A stretch of DNA of 64,000 nucleotides from Pelagomonas calceolata (GCA_918797485.1 CAKKNE010000002.1:5856501-5920500), one strand, 5' to 3'. Positions 30,142 to 40,485 are shown, counted from the first letter of the stretch. Translations and numbers: made by a program. Notes: generated from the letters alone by a model not told the origin.

Positions 30142-30427
30142 GCTTGGGCTGCCCCTGCGGGCCGCCCCTTTTATGAATGAGACCTGGTGGTCTGTGCAGC
30201 CTCCGCTCGCCGGCTGCCGCCGGGAATTGGCCTCTCCAAGGAGGAGGATGGCTGTGTTGGCTGTGAATCGAAGCTCGCGGGTTCGATCAACCGCACGCCA
30301 GCGGAGGAGCGCTCGCGTGGCGCTCCGACGGCTCGCCCGACGATGGCATCGTTGGGGTTTTGAATCCATTTTTTTGGTCGGGACGACTGGGGGGCAGCAG
30401 CACAGCGTCTCGGGCAGCCTCGCGACG

Positions 30428-32539
30428 ATGGAGGCGGCCACCAGCGATGGGTCCGCGAGCAGCAGCGTGGTCCCCTCGTCGAGCGGTGCGACGACGCCGA
30501 CGCGGTCGAGCACCGTGGCCTCCGCTCAGACAAATGACAGTGAGGCCGAGGCGGCGGCGGCCGAGGCGGCGGCGCTGCGGGTCGAGATGGCGGCGCTGCA
30601 GGAACGGCTCGCCCGGGCCGAGGCCAAAGAGCGAAGTTGCCGGGCGAAGGCCGCCGTCGCGGACGCGGACGCCGGACCGGCGCCGGAGGCCGACGCGCCG
30701 ACGATGCTCGTCACCGAGTTCGAGGGATATGAGGAGGGCCCGCCCGACGAGTTACAACGCATGCAAGTATTAAACGAAGACGGCGAGCTCGTGGACAAGC
30801 CGCCCCTCGACGAGGCGGAGCAGAAGCGTCCCATGGCCGAGCACGACGCGCACCTCGCGGGGCTCGCGAAGACGGCGCTGGCGCACCGGCGGAAGGGCCG
30901 GTACAAGGCCGCCGCCTCATCCAGACTCGAGGCGCTCTCGTACGCGCGGAACGTCCACCGGGCCCGCGCGCAGGGCCTGGCGCACGAGTCCGTGACGCCG
31001 GAGGCCGCGCGGGACCGCCTCAGTTCCGCCGTCGTGAATTACGTCGGCGAGGCCGTCGGCGAGTACAACGACCGCGGTAGGAGGGCGTTGAAACGGGGCA
31101 AAACGGGCGACTACCGCGAGGCGTGCCAGTACTTTGCGGCCTTCCGCGAGACGATCAAGAAGCTGGGCAAGGAGACGCACGAGCTGCCCGGCGCCGTGTG
31201 CGAGGCGTGGTCCCGCTTCGCGTCGCAGGAACTCGCGTACGCCCTATATACGCTCGGCCGCGGCGAGCTCGCGGGCCACGCGGGCGCGAAGCGGCGGCCG
31301 GGCTGCGAGGGCCCCGTCGACGCCTGTGCCACGCTGAAAGCAGCTTTAGACCTCGATCCGGGCCTCGCGGGCCCGCATCGGAGCGCGGCCCTCGGGGACC
31401 TCGCGGCGGCGCTCGACGGCCGCGGCGCGCCGCGCGCCGCCGTCCTCGCGGCGCGCGACGGCCAGGTCGCGGCGATGGCGGCGCCCGAGGAGGTGGAGCC
31501 GGCGGGCGTCTTCGACCGCGCGCGCCGCGCGGCGCCGCCGGCGCGCTGGACCGACGCCGACGCGCGCGTCGCGGCGCTCGCCGACGCGGCGCGCCTCGCC
31601 GGCGAGCTCGTGCGCAATCGGTGTCTTCATCCGTTCTTGTGTGTGGCTGCTCGAGTCGGGGCGCGATAGTGGTACTCTCGCTCACGCCGTTTCCTCACGC
31701 AGGGCGACCATAAAGCCGCGGCGGACCGCGCGAACGACGCCGTGCGCGCGGCGACGTCGCCGCCGGCGCACGCGGCGGCGGCGCTCGCCGTCGGTCGCGC
31801 GGCGCTGGCGCGCGGCGACGCGCGCGCGGCGGCCGCGGCGCTCCGCGACGCCTTGAATGACACGGCGCTGCCGGCGGATTTGCGGCCGGGCGCGCAGCGC
31901 GACCGCGACGCGGCCGAGGCCACGGCCGCCGTCGCCGTGACCGCGCCGCCGGGGGCACCGGTGCCCTGGTACGCCCCGCCTCCGGCGGAAACTGCCGATC
32001 CGGCCGACGACGCTGCCATCGAGGCGGCGCAGGCCGCCCTCTGGAGCAAGAAGGACGCGCGGAAGGCGGCGGGGATCCTCCGGCGCGCCGTCGCCGGCGC
32101 CGAGCGGGCGCCGGCGGCGCTGCTGGCCTTCCTGTACGGCGTCGAGGCTCTCGTGCTGCGGGCGGACGCCGCGGAGGCGTCCCACGTGCTCGCGCGCGCG
32201 CGGCGCGCCGCCGGCCGCGATCCAGCCCTCGGCGACTGCGCGTGCTGCGGCGCGGCGATGAGCGTCGACGCCCCGGCCGCGGACCGGCCCTTCGTGCTCG
32301 GGTGCGGCCACTGCTTCCACGCGCCGTGCCTCGCCGGCTTCTGCGCGAAGCAGCAGGGCGAGTGCCCGTCGTGCGGGAAGACCGCGGACGCCGAGGACGT
32401 CGCGTGCTTGTGGCTGTGGGCCTTTGGCGACCGCGCCGCCCGCGGGGAGCCGCTCTCGGACGCGCAGCGCGCGCTCGCGAACGAGCTCTGCGACGCCGGG
32501 CTGGCGAAGCGGATCCAGCCTCCCTCGTCGTCCTCGTAG
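30428..32539 (+). CDS. TPR-like helical protein with C-terminal RING-type zinc finger
   Basis: Exons 30428-31609 and 31703-32539 give 672 residues. A Ser/Ala-rich N-terminus is followed by a coiled coil (LRVEMAALQERLARAEAK). Long helical repeats resembling TPRs span about residues 130-560 (HRRKGRYKAAASSRLEAL; FLYGVEALVLRADAAEASHV). A Cys/His finger lies near the end (CACCGAAM, LGCGHCFHAPCL, CPSCGK), which could bind zinc as a RING-H2. The combination recalls VPS11/VPS18-type HOPS/CORVET subunits, but no clathrin-repeat propeller is present, so a ubiquitin ligase is equally possible. The 93-bp intron (31610-31702) joins in phase 0 (AGEL to GDHKAAADRAND). Confidence 0.7.
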
Positions 32540-32626
32540 TCGTTAAATTAGTTTGTCTCCTACCTGGTCGCGCCACAAGCGCCGCAGAAGCGGATCCAGC
32601 CGTCGTCTAGTGAAATTAGTTGTCCC

Positions 32627-33143
32627 CTACCTGGCCGCCCCACAGCTTCCGCAGAAGCGTGCGTCCGACTTCATCGGTGCGCCGCACTGCGTGCAGAATC
32701 CGGAGGGTGCCGGCGGCGCTGATGCGCCGACGACGACGGCGTTCACGGGCGGCGCCACGCCGAGCACCTGGCCCGTGGCGACTGGCTCGCCGTCCCTGAC
32801 GACAAGTGAGTAGTGCGTGCGCGTGCGCGTGTGGTAGCCGCCGCGGCGGTGGCCGATGGCCGTGTCCGTGCCCACGCCCGTGCCGACGCCGGAGTCGTAG
32901 TAGGTGCTGTAGGTTTGGTAGCTTTCGAGCGTTAAACCGACCCCGTGGCGTTCGTAGTTGGGCGACATGCGGTTGATCGCGGCCTGTGCAGATGATCGCG
33001 TCGATACCCACGCCATCGACGCGGCGTCTCTCTCGAGTGCTGCACCCGACTCACTGGTTAATTTCCACACGGATTGCCGCGGGCACGTCCGTGCTCATGG
33101 CCTTTGAGAGCTGCCGCGCGTTCGCGCTAGCGCAAAGGACCAT
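32627..33143 (-). CDS. Small double zinc-ribbon protein
   Basis: Exons 33081-33143 and 32627-32983 give 139 residues. The N-terminal part contains a repeated Gly/Thr region (SGVGTGVGTDTAIGHRRGG). The C-terminus has two CxxC pairs, CTQCGAPMKSDARFCGSCGA, a classic zinc ribbon. The introner at 32984-33072 splits the gene after STDVP; splicing with a GC 5' site gives VPAAINRMSPNY. The start could also be Met16 (33098). Function unknown. Confidence 0.65.
32984..33072. mobile_element. Introner element in the zinc-ribbon gene
   Basis: The 89-bp element runs from CTGTGCAGATGATCG to TTAATTTCCACACGG. Flanks on the plus strand are ATCGCGGC (32976-32983) and ATTGCCGC (33073-33080), 6 of 8 alike. On the coding strand the upstream 8-mer is GCGGCAAT, supplying a GC 5' site; the element end supplies AG. 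The intron is 32984-33080. Confidence 0.8.
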
Positions 33144-33284
33144 GGGAGATGTATCTTACTCTAGAAGCGGCGGCGTAGGCGGCGTAGGCGATTGCACATG
33201 TATTGTACCACCCTAGACGACCTCGGGGAGACCGCAGGACCACGAATTGACAGAATTCAACCGGCGCGGCCGCCCTGGTGGGAT

Positions 33285-33430
33285 CGTCAATTTCGCGAAT
33301 TAAAAAAATTAATTTTTTCGCCCCCCAGTAAGTGCCCCATTGATCTCTTTGGACCATTAGCGAACCGAACGGCACTCAAACGACTGCATGGCGCGTTCGA
33401 GTGCTGGCTAGTGTCTTAGGTCGCTAGCTC
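33285..33430 (+). repeat. Dispersed AT-rich repeat, copy A
   Basis: This copy matches 53186-53310, including AAATTAATTTTTT, CCCATTGATCTCTTTGGACC and the CTAG motif at its right end. It has an extra 20-25 bp segment around 33387-33406. Confidence 0.8.
33407..33428 (+). repeat. CTAG-bounded intergenic motif
   Basis: GCTAGTGTCTTAGGTCGCTAG is part of repeat copy A, between divergent genes. Confidence 0.65.
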
Positions 33431-33708
33431 GGCCTGCTCTTTTTTTGCATGCCAGTAAAGCTAAATCACTTGCGATTGAGCCCCCTTACTCCAGAGCTCG
33501 CGGGTTTCTACGTCGACAGCGTTTGCATGCCAGCCGTACGAATTGTCCTCTCCGGCTAAACAGCTTTTATCTACACAGCCGCGACTTCTCCTGTGGCTCA
33601 GCCTCGTAATTGCATCCCTTATCAGCGCCCCAGCGCAAGAGGGCTGCTGGGTGACACTCACTATGCATCAGCAGGAGCCTGCGTGACCGGGATACCTAAC
33701 ATAAAAAA

Positions 33709-34410
33709 ATGACCGCCCACGAGGAGGCGCGCGCGACCACGTCGCTCGTCGTCTACGAGCCACCGGCGGTGCTGAACGTCCAGCAAGCCGAGCGGCGCTA
33801 CGAGCTACCACGGACCGGTGCCGTCTTCGTGCGCCAGGCGTGGGGCAGCGGCGACACCGGGGCGGCGCAGTGGCCGGCGGGTGTGGAACTGGCCAAGCTG
33901 ATCGATTCCGAGGGCCCGGAACGCTGGCGCGGCAAGCGCGTGCTCGAGATCTCGGCCGGCGGCGGCGCGGTCGTTGCCATTGCTCTTATGCGCGCGGGCG
34001 CCACCGTTGTTGCCACGGACGCCGACGCCGAGGCTTTGAAGCTACACGAGGAGAATGCGCGGGCAAATATCGAGCCCGACGTCTTCGCGTCGCGCTACCG
34101 CGGAGCTCTCGTGCTGCGCTGGGGCGACGATCCGGCGGCGGCCATCTCGGCCCTGGGTGGTTCCCCCGACGTCGTCGTCGCCTCGGACGTCGCCTACCCA
34201 GGCACGCGCGACGCGTGGCCCGCCTTCGCGCGGACCCTCGTCGCCGTCGGCGCTGGCGCGCGTATGCTGTACGGCCACGCGAGCCGCTACGAGGCCGTCG
34301 ACCGGCGGTTCTTTCGCGTGCTGCGCGAGGGTGGCGTGCGAGCGGAGCGCGTCGTCGACAAGGGTTCGGTGGCGGGCGTGGGGCTGTTCGAGCTTGTTGT
34401 TGGTTCTTAA
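33709..34410 (+). CDS. METTL21-type (methyltransf_16) protein lysine methyltransferase
   Basis: This single-exon 233-residue protein has the seven-beta-strand layout of the METTL21/FAM86 group. The features are WGSGDTGAAQWPAGVELAK before motif I, motif I (RVLEISAGGGAVVAIAL, with Ser/Ala in place of the usual GxG), motif II (VVATDADAEAL), and the family Asp-rich strand (DVVVASDVAYP), where DxxY is a family hallmark. Members trimethylate lysines on chaperones and translation factors. The substrate cannot be inferred. Confidence 0.75.
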   Translation: MTAHEEARATTSLVVYEPPAVLNVQQAERRYELPRTGAVFVRQAWGSGDTGAAQWPAGVELAKLIDSEGPERWRGKRVLEISAGGGAVVAIALMRAGATVVATDADAEALKLHEENARANIEPDVFASRYRGALVLRWGDDPAAAISALGGSPDVVVASDVAYPGTRDAWPAFARTLVAVGAGARMLYGHASRYEAVDRRFFRVLREGGVRAERVVDKGSVAGVGLFELVVGS

Positions 34411-34454
34411 TTTGTGTGATCTAACCTAGCCTCCAAGCGGGTGCGAAAGACAAC

Positions 34455-36023
34455 TTACGGAGTCCACCCCGAAAACGACGACGACCGCCGCCGCAGCGCG
34501 TCGTCCGCGAGCCGCAGCGCGCGCGACGCCGCCTCGCCGTCGCGGCGCGCGACGTCTCGGAGCGCGTCCCAGTCGGGCCGCGGCGCCGGCGACGGAGGCG
34601 TCGCCGGCGGCGTTTGAGGCGGTGACGGCGGCGAGACCGGCGCCGGCGGCGCGGGGACAACGGCCGCGCGACGAGCTTCGGCCTCGCGCGCCGCCGCGCG
34701 ACCCGCGGCGGCCTCGCGCGCGGCCTCGCGACGAGCGGTGGTCTCGCGCGCCTCGGTGGCCCGACGCGCTGCGGCGGCCACGCGGCGCTTCTCCGCGACG
34801 AGCCGCCGCGCCGCGTCGGCCGCCGCGGCGCGGTCGTAGGCCCCGTCGACGGCCGCGTCCGCCGCGCGCACCGCCCTCGCGGAGGCGTCGCAGGCCCTGG
34901 AGGCCACCGCGGTCGCGGTGGCCGCCGCGTCGACGCGGTCGCGCGAGGCCACCGCCCGCGCGAGCTGCTCGCCGGGCGCGCGCGCCGGCGCCTTGGCGCC
35001 GACCCACGCCAACGAATGGGCGCCGCCGGCCGCGACGCGCGCCACCTCGTCTACCTCCACGCGCAGGGGCGTCGGGGACCCGTCGGGCGCGTCGTTCGCG
35101 AGGCGGCCCGCGCGGCCCGCGCCCCAGGCCCAGACCGCGCCGTCGGCGTCCACGGCCACGGCGTGGTCCTCGCCCAGCGCCACCTCCATGCACCGGTCGA
35201 AGGGCGTCTTGACAGGACGGTCGCGGTCGTCGCGGTCGCCCAGGCCGAGCTGGCCGCTGCCGTTGCAGCCCCAGGTCCACAGCGCGCCCCGGCCGTCGAT
35301 CGCCGCCGACGAAGCCCCGCCCGCCGCGATCTTGGCGATGCTCGCGCCGCCGCCGAAGCGGACGCGGCCCGGCGCCGCGGCGTCGCCGCCGCGGCCGAGG
35401 CGGCCCGTCGCCGCAACGCCCCACGACGAGGCCCGGCCCGCGCGGTCGAGGAGCAGCGCGTGGTGGTCGCCCGCCGCGCAGGCGACGGCCGTCACGCCAC
35501 TCACGGCCGCGGGCGCCGTCGCCCGGTCGCAGATGGCACCCCACGTGTAGACGGAGCCGTCCGCGCGGACCACCACCACAAAGGCCGCGCCGCACGCGAC
35601 CTCCACGACGCCGTCGACGGCCGGGAAGGCGGGTTGAGCCACCAGCGCGACCTTTGGCTCGGCCACGCCGCACTGCTGCCGTTCGTTCGCGCCCCAGCAG
35701 GCGACGCGGCCGTCGACCAGCGCGGCGGCGGCGAAGCCCCGGCCCGCCGCCACGCGCAGGGCCTTGACGCTCAGCGGGATTTTCACGGGCGCGACGGGCT
35801 TATCCTTCGTAGCCACGCCCTTGCCGCACTGCCACACGCCGCCGCCGTGGTCGACGACGACGGAGTCGAAGGCCGACGCCGCGGCGTCGCGCAGCGGACC
35901 GGGAGCGGTGAGCTCGGCCGGCGCGCGCGCGACGGCGACGCGGTCGGCCTTGGCGCCGCACTGGCCGTGCGCCGACCAGCCCCACCAGTAGAGGCGCTCC
36001 TGCTTCCGCTCGGGCCAGAGCAT
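34455..36023 (-). CDS. RCC1-repeat protein with Ala/Arg-rich coiled-coil tail
   Basis: The start at 36023 (MLWPERK) gives 522 residues. Repeated RCC1 blades occur in residues about 15-345 (YWWGWSAHGQCG; GAICDR; WTWGCNGSGQLGLGD; VWAWGAGRAGRL), suggesting a seven-bladed propeller. A long Ala/Arg coiled coil follows (ARRATEARETTARRE), then a Pro-rich linker. RCC1 propellers serve as GEFs or protein-interaction hubs; which one is unclear. The start codon lies only 2 bp after the stop of the Cys-rich ORF upstream on the same strand. Confidence 0.75.
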   Translation of the reverse strand: MLWPERKQERLYWWGWSAHGQCGAKADRVAVARAPAELTAPGPLRDAAASAFDSVVVDHGGGVWQCGKGVATKDKPVAPVKIPLSVKALRVAAGRGFAAAALVDGRVACWGANERQQCGVAEPKVALVAQPAFPAVDGVVEVACGAAFVVVVRADGSVYTWGAICDRATAPAAVSGVTAVACAAGDHHALLLDRAGRASSWGVAATGRLGRGGDAAAPGRVRFGGGASIAKIAAGGASSAAIDGRGALWTWGCNGSGQLGLGDRDDRDRPVKTPFDRCMEVALGEDHAVAVDADGAVWAWGAGRAGRLANDAPDGSPTPLRVEVDEVARVAAGGAHSLAWVGAKAPARAPGEQLARAVASRDRVDAAATATAVASRACDASARAVRAADAAVDGAYDRAAAADAARRLVAEKRRVAAAARRATEARETTARREAAREAAAGRAAAREAEARRAAVVPAPPAPVSPPSPPQTPPATPPSPAPRPDWDALRDVARRDGEAASRALRLADDALRRRSSSFSGWTP

Positions 36024-36025
36024 GG

Positions 36026-36340
36026 TCACTTCTTCGGCGGGCCGACGACGCGGCGCTTGAAGATTTCCTTGCCCGTGCCCGTGTTCTCGACGGGCTTGAC
36101 GCCCTCGCACTGCTCGCAACTCGCGCAGCGGCACTTGTAGGTCGTTTGGTGGATTTTGCACAGCCGCGGGTAGTTGCAGTTCGGCGGGCAGCCGCCCTTG
36201 CAGACCGGGACGGGCGTCGGCGCCGGTGTCGTGGCCAGCTCGACCTGCTGGGCCTCGCCCGCGGGCTTCTCGAGCTCGTCGGCGGTGGCGACCGCTGCGA
36301 GGACTGCGAGGAGCAGGGGCAGCAGTCGACGGCGCCCCAT
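36026..36340 (-). CDS. Small secreted Cys-rich protein
   Basis: The 104-residue product begins with a clear signal peptide (MGRRRLLPLLLAVLAAVATA). A short Thr/Pro linker and a region with eight cysteines follow (CKGGCPPNCNYPRLC, CRCASCEQC). No enzyme family was recognised; it may be a secreted binding module. The stop at 36026-36028 is 2 bp from the RCC1 start, so this could instead be the first exon of the RCC1 gene, via a roughly 50-bp intron from GTCGTCGG to AAGCAG. Confidence 0.6.
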   Translation of the reverse strand: MGRRRLLPLLLAVLAAVATADELEKPAGEAQQVELATTPAPTPVPVCKGGCPPNCNYPRLCKIHQTTYKCRCASCEQCEGVKPVENTGTGKEIFKRRVVGPPKK

Positions 36341-36757
36341 GCACGGTATTCCTGCCGCAGTTACTGTTGGGGGCAGCCCCTCCGCGCTCTGGCTGCCTGC
36401 CGCAAAGAGCTACGAGCTTGTATTGGGCAGCCCCTCTGCGCTCTGGCCCTCTGCTGCCAGGCCAAGAGTCCGCCGCCGAGCAAGTGGCTTGCCCGCCAAT
36501 CACGGCTGCAGAGCGAACCTTCACGCCACTTGAGCCCTCCTGCAGATTGGCTCGTCGTTTTTCCACCGAGTTCAAAGCGGGTTTTGGGACTCGACCTCGA
36601 TCGATTTTTTATGCTGAGCGCTGCGAAACTCGAGCGATTTGCCCATACACTCGCGCATTGCTCCGGACGTACCTTTAGAAAGAGCTCCGCATTACAACGA
36701 AGAGCGGTTGCAACCGTAGCGCGTCTACACACGCCACTGCGGCACGATCGCACAACC

Positions 36758-37126
36758 ATGGCGGCCGCGCCCCCGCCCATGACCCCGGAAAAAGCAAAAC
36801 TCATCCTCAAGGAGACGATCACGCTCTTCAGCCAACCCGAGAACCAGAAGCGGCTGACGGACGCGCTCGCCGAGGTCGCGCAGCTGCCGCCGGAGCAGCA
36901 GCCCATGGGCAAGATGGCCAAGCTCATGCCCATCGTGACCGAACTCGCGGGCGGCAAGCTGCAGGAGTACGGCCTGCCGAACGTCATGATGGGGGTGATG
37001 CAGATCCAGGCCGTCGGCCAGCAGGACCCGGTGGTCATGGAGGGCGTCCAGCTGCTGACGGCGGCGACGATGGGCAACGTGCCCGACGCCGCCACGCTTC
37101 AAGCTTTTGTCGCGAAGTGCGGCTAG
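36758..37126 (+). CDS. Small helical protein of unknown function
   Basis: The 122-residue ORF starts in a good context (ACCATGG) after an upstream A-rich tract. It is Met/Gln-rich and mostly helical (KAKLILKETITLFSQPENQKR; GKMAKLMPIVTELAGGK). No membrane segment or motif was recognised. It is convergent with the methyltransferase gene, 21 bp apart. Confidence 0.6.
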   Translation: MAAAPPPMTPEKAKLILKETITLFSQPENQKRLTDALAEVAQLPPEQQPMGKMAKLMPIVTELAGGKLQEYGLPNVMMGVMQIQAVGQQDPVVMEGVQLLTAATMGNVPDAATLQAFVAKCG

Positions 37127-37147
37127 TTTATATTTAAGTCTATTGTT

Positions 37148-37849
37148 TTATCCGTACTCGTGGACGACGAGCTCCACTTCCCTGCATGCCGACCGGCGCT
37201 TCGTGAAGACGTAGACCGCCGGCCCGGCCGACGCGTGCGCGTCGACGCGCCAGGCCGCGTCGACCTCCGAGAGCCCCGCGAGCACGGCCTCGAGCCACGC
37301 GTCGTCGCCGTCCGGCCTGCGGTGCGACACGACGACGAAGCGCCCTCCACGCTTCAGGACGCGGCCCGCGGCGGCGCAGGCCTCCGTCGCCGCCGCGGCG
37401 TCGCCGGAAATCAAGGCGTCGACGGTGCCCTTGTCGACGACCACGTCGAAGGTCGCGTCCGCGAACGGGGCCAGCGTCGTGGCGTCGGCCTCGACGAGCT
37501 CGACGTGGCACGACTCGGAGCGCTCCTTCACGCTGCGCAGGGCCGCGGCCGCGCAGTCGACGCCGACGAGGCGCCCCGCGTAGCCCGCCTCGCGCATGTC
37601 GCACAGCAGGCGCGACGTGCCGCAGCCGAGGTCGAGGACCGACGAGCGGCGCTTGACGAAGCCGAGCAGCGGCCGCAGATCGTCAAAACTCAAAAACCAC
37701 TCGAAGACGTCGCCGTCGCCGACCGCCGCGTAGCGCGCGGCCCAGTAGCGCTGCGTCGCGTAGCGGTGCTCCTCGCCGGCGGGCGGCGGCGCGTGCGCCG
37801 GGGTCTTTTTACGCCGCGGCGGCATTGAAGCTGCAGTGTTCACGAGCAC
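37148..37849 (-). CDS. EEF1A lysine methyltransferase 4/METTL13-like methyltransferase
   Basis: This 233-residue protein contains the family pattern YWAARYA, FEWFLSFDDL, SAM motif I (SVLDLGCGTSRLL), motif II (LVGVDCAAAA), and the diagnostic FDVVVDKGTVDALIS, a close match to the DKGTLDA signature of the METTL13/EEF1AKMT4 group. A late strand RFVVVSH follows. It probably methylates a lysine on elongation factor 1A or a related protein. The start may be Met1 (37849) or Met9 (37825). Confidence 0.82.
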   Translation of the reverse strand: MLVNTAASMPPRRKKTPAHAPPPAGEEHRYATQRYWAARYAAVGDGDVFEWFLSFDDLRPLLGFVKRRSSVLDLGCGTSRLLCDMREAGYAGRLVGVDCAAAALRSVKERSESCHVELVEADATTLAPFADATFDVVVDKGTVDALISGDAAAATEACAAAGRVLKRGGRFVVVSHRRPDGDDAWLEAVLAGLSEVDAAWRVDAHASAGPAVYVFTKRRSACREVELVVHEYG

Positions 37850-38145
37850 TTGCCTTTCACTAATAACTCACGTTGACGAATGCGCCGCAGAAGAGCTGGT
37901 TTTTGTGTAATGCACGCTGTGCCCCCTGCAAAAGCCTGCCTGCTTAGAGCAAGTCTCGGCTGGCTGCCCGGGAGTCACACAAGGCGCGAGTCCTCCCGGC
38001 GCAGGACGGAGGCATCTTAGCGTACCGCTGGAGCCGTCAGAAACGCGCATCGTGCGGGTCAAGCTGATATGAAGCGCGCCAACGAAGGGCTGCCCGGCCG
38101 CTGCCGAGGCTGCCCCGGCCCAGGTCGCCGAAGGAGTCGTCCAGC

Positions 38146-39401
38146 ATGGCCACCTTCGCCGAGGAGCTGGACGAAGATCTGATCCGTGAGGCCCGGGCCA
38201 ACTCCCAACATCTCCTGGGGACGCCCATGGCTCATGCGTTCAAAAACTACGGCGCAGACCGCGCGAAGCAGGCCAAGGACGCGGCGCTGCAGGCGAAGCT
38301 CGCCGACGCCCTGAAAACGGGCGTGAAACTCGACGAGGCGCGGCTCAACCCGAACGCGGCGCGCGAGTACGACGCGCGCCTCGCGGCCGACGTCGCGCGC
38401 GCCGCGGCGGCGGCGCACGGCACCGTGAGCGACGACGACGACGACGACGACGACGGCGAGAAGCCCGCGGAGGCGGAGGCGACGCGCGCCGACTGCCTCA
38501 AGGCGGCCGAGGTTCTCCACCGCTGCGAGCTCCTTAAACAGGAGGGCAACGCGGCCTTCCGGGCCGCGTGTGCGGAAGAAGATGAACATAAAGCGAGGGA
38601 GGTCGCCTTCGACGCCGCGATCTACTACCTGGATGTCCTGGACGCGATCTACGTCGCGGAGCAGCGGCCGATGGCTCCCGACCAGCAGGAGGCCATGCGC
38701 GCCCTGAAGCTGGCGACCCTCTTGAATCGGGGCGCGGCGCTGAACAAGCAGCTCGACTGGAAGCTGTCGCTCAAGGCTTGCAACCAGGCGCTCCTGCTCG
38801 ACAAGGACAACGTCAAGGGTTTGTATCGGCGGGCCGTGGCGCTCGCCGGCCTCGGGCAAGGGGCCGAGGCCGAGGGGGATCTGTTGCGGGTGCTGGAGCT
38901 GGCGCCGCAGAACAAGGACGCGCAGCGGCGGCTCCGCGAGCTCCGCAAGGCCATGAAGAAGAAGCCGAAGCAGCCGAAGAAGGCGCCTCCTTCATCCGCG
39001 GAGGCCGAGGACGGGTTCACGCCCCTGTCTGACGACGGTGCATAAATCAAATTGTCGCGGCGCGTCCCCGACTCACCAGTTGATTCGCGCACAGGTCGCA
39101 GTCGCCGGAGGAGGCCGCGGAGCTGAAGCGCATGGAGGCGGATTATAACGCCGCCAACGCCGCGATCGCGCGCGCGCGGAAGGCGCACCCGCCGCCGCCG
39201 CCGCCGCCCGCGCCGGCACCTACCGAGGCGGACCTGGCGTTCGCGGAGGCCGTCGCCGCGGCGGAGCGCCTGCCGAAGCCGCCCTTCGACCCGTACGACG
39301 TCGTCGGTTTGGACGGCGACGGTCACTCGACAGGTGCGGACTTCGAGCGGGCCTTCGAGGAGGACATGAGGAAGCGGGCCGCCGCCGCCTCGGGGGAGTA
39401 G
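38146..39401 (+). CDS. TPR co-chaperone-like protein
   Basis: Exons 38146-39026 and 39095-39401 give 395 residues. A helical N-terminus and an acidic run of Asp (about residues 86-93) precede three TPR repeats (LLKQEGNAAFRAA; LLNRGAALNKQLDWKLSLKACNQALLLD; KGLYRRAVALAGLGQGAEAEGDLLRVLEL), like those in immunophilins and HSP90 co-chaperones. A Lys-rich stretch and a Pro run follow. Intron 39027-39094 comes from a decayed introner; splicing gives TPL-SQSPEEAAELKRMEADYN in frame, whereas reading through stops at once. Confidence 0.75.
39036..39094. mobile_element. Introner element, strongly decayed, in the TPR gene
   Basis: This 59-bp remnant has CGGTGCATAAATCAA at the left and CCAGTTGATTCGCGCACAG at the right, recognisable against the canonical ends. 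The flanks begin GTCTGACG (39027) and GTCGCAGT (39095). The 5' splice GT is at 39027-39028. Confidence 0.65.
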
Positions 39402-39424
39402 TAATCTGGTGTTTTTGTCACCGA

Positions 39425-39446
39425 GCTAGCGTTTGAAGACACTAGG
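39425..39446 (-). repeat. CTAG-bounded intergenic motif
   Basis: GCTAGC...GACACTAGG lies about 45 bp before the next plus-strand start (39489), in the common orientation. Confidence 0.65.
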
Positions 39447-39488
39447 GATGCCAAGCCCTGGAAGCAGCATCAGCTGCAGCCTCTGTGC

Positions 39489-40445
39489 ATGCCGACGTGT
39501 GGTCTTCATAAGCATTGCATCTATAAGTGCACAGCAATTCATTGCAGCGCAACGGGTCCCAGAGCACTGCACACTGTAGGCATTCCGGACAAGGCAAAGC
39601 TGGCGCAAGCGGGCCGGCGCACGCGACGACGCCGCCGACGACACTTGCTCGCACGCCATCGAGCAGCGCTGCGCAAGGCGCCGCCGCCGCGACCGCTGCC
39701 GCGCGGGCTATGGCCGGAGCGTGGTGCGGTGCCGCGGCGCTGCGCACCCGCATCGGTCGAGGCCTGCGCGCCGCGCGTGTTGCTTCGGACACAAGACTAC
39801 GCGGTGCTGTGCAAGCCGCCGGACGTGCGGATGGACGGCCTGCACGATAGTGTGACGATGGATACGCTGGCGCGCGCGTGGCTTCCCGACGCGACGATCA
39901 AATATTGCCACCGCCTCGACTACGGCACCTCGGGCCTCTTGCTGGGAGCCCTGCACTCGCGGGCGGCGGCGGCGGCGGGCCGCGCCTTCGAGGACCGGAC
40001 GACGCGGAAGACGTACCTCGGCGTCGTCGCGGGCGTCGTGCGAGGGGCCTTCGCGATCGACTACCCGCTCGCGACGAGCGACGGCTTCCGCGTGCGCGTC
40101 GGCGGCGCGGGCGCCAAGGCGGCGTCGACGCGCGTCCGCGCGCTCGCGGCGTGCCGCTACCGGGGCGTCGCGTGCACGAAGGTGGCCCTGACGCCGCACA
40201 CGGGGCGGCGGCACCAGCTCCGCGCGCACTTGGCCGCCGCGGGCGTGCCCCTCGTCGGCGACGCGACCTACGACGACGGCCCGACGGCGGCCGCGGCGCG
40301 GATGATGCTCCACGCCTGGAAGCTCCGCGTGCCGCTGCCCGAGGGCCGCCGCCTCGTCGCGCGGAGCCGCGACCCGTTTCCGATACGCGGGGGACGGCTG
40401 CGGCCGCGCGTCGACCCAGGGCTCGGGCGCGCGCGGATTGCGTAG
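39489..40445 (+). CDS. RluA-family pseudouridine synthase
   Basis: This 318-residue protein carries the catalytic signature CHRLDYGTSG (Asp acts on the target uridine), the upstream YAVLCKPPDV, the strand RTTRKTYLGVV, and the C-terminal THTGRRHQLRAHL and LHAWKLRVPLP motifs. It isomerises uridine to pseudouridine in rRNA or tRNA. The basic N-terminal stretch of about 80 residues may be an organellar leader, and the true start may be downstream of 39489. Confidence 0.88.
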   Translation: MPTCGLHKHCIYKCTAIHCSATGPRALHTVGIPDKAKLAQAGRRTRRRRRRHLLARHRAALRKAPPPRPLPRGLWPERGAVPRRCAPASVEACAPRVLLRTQDYAVLCKPPDVRMDGLHDSVTMDTLARAWLPDATIKYCHRLDYGTSGLLLGALHSRAAAAAGRAFEDRTTRKTYLGVVAGVVRGAFAIDYPLATSDGFRVRVGGAGAKAASTRVRALAACRYRGVACTKVALTPHTGRRHQLRAHLAAAGVPLVGDATYDDGPTAAAARMMLHAWKLRVPLPEGRRLVARSRDPFPIRGGRLRPRVDPGLGRARIA

Positions 40446-40485
40446 TAGTTATGTTCAACTTATGTATTCGAGAGAGAGCGTCCCC

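Larger units (their letters stand above)
33144..33708. promoter_or_regulatory. Divergent intergenic region containing a dispersed repeat
   Basis: This 565-bp region separates two genes read outwards. It carries one copy of a roughly 145-bp repeat (33285-33430) shared with 53186-53310, ending in the CTAG-bounded motif (33407-33428). Confidence 0.5.
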
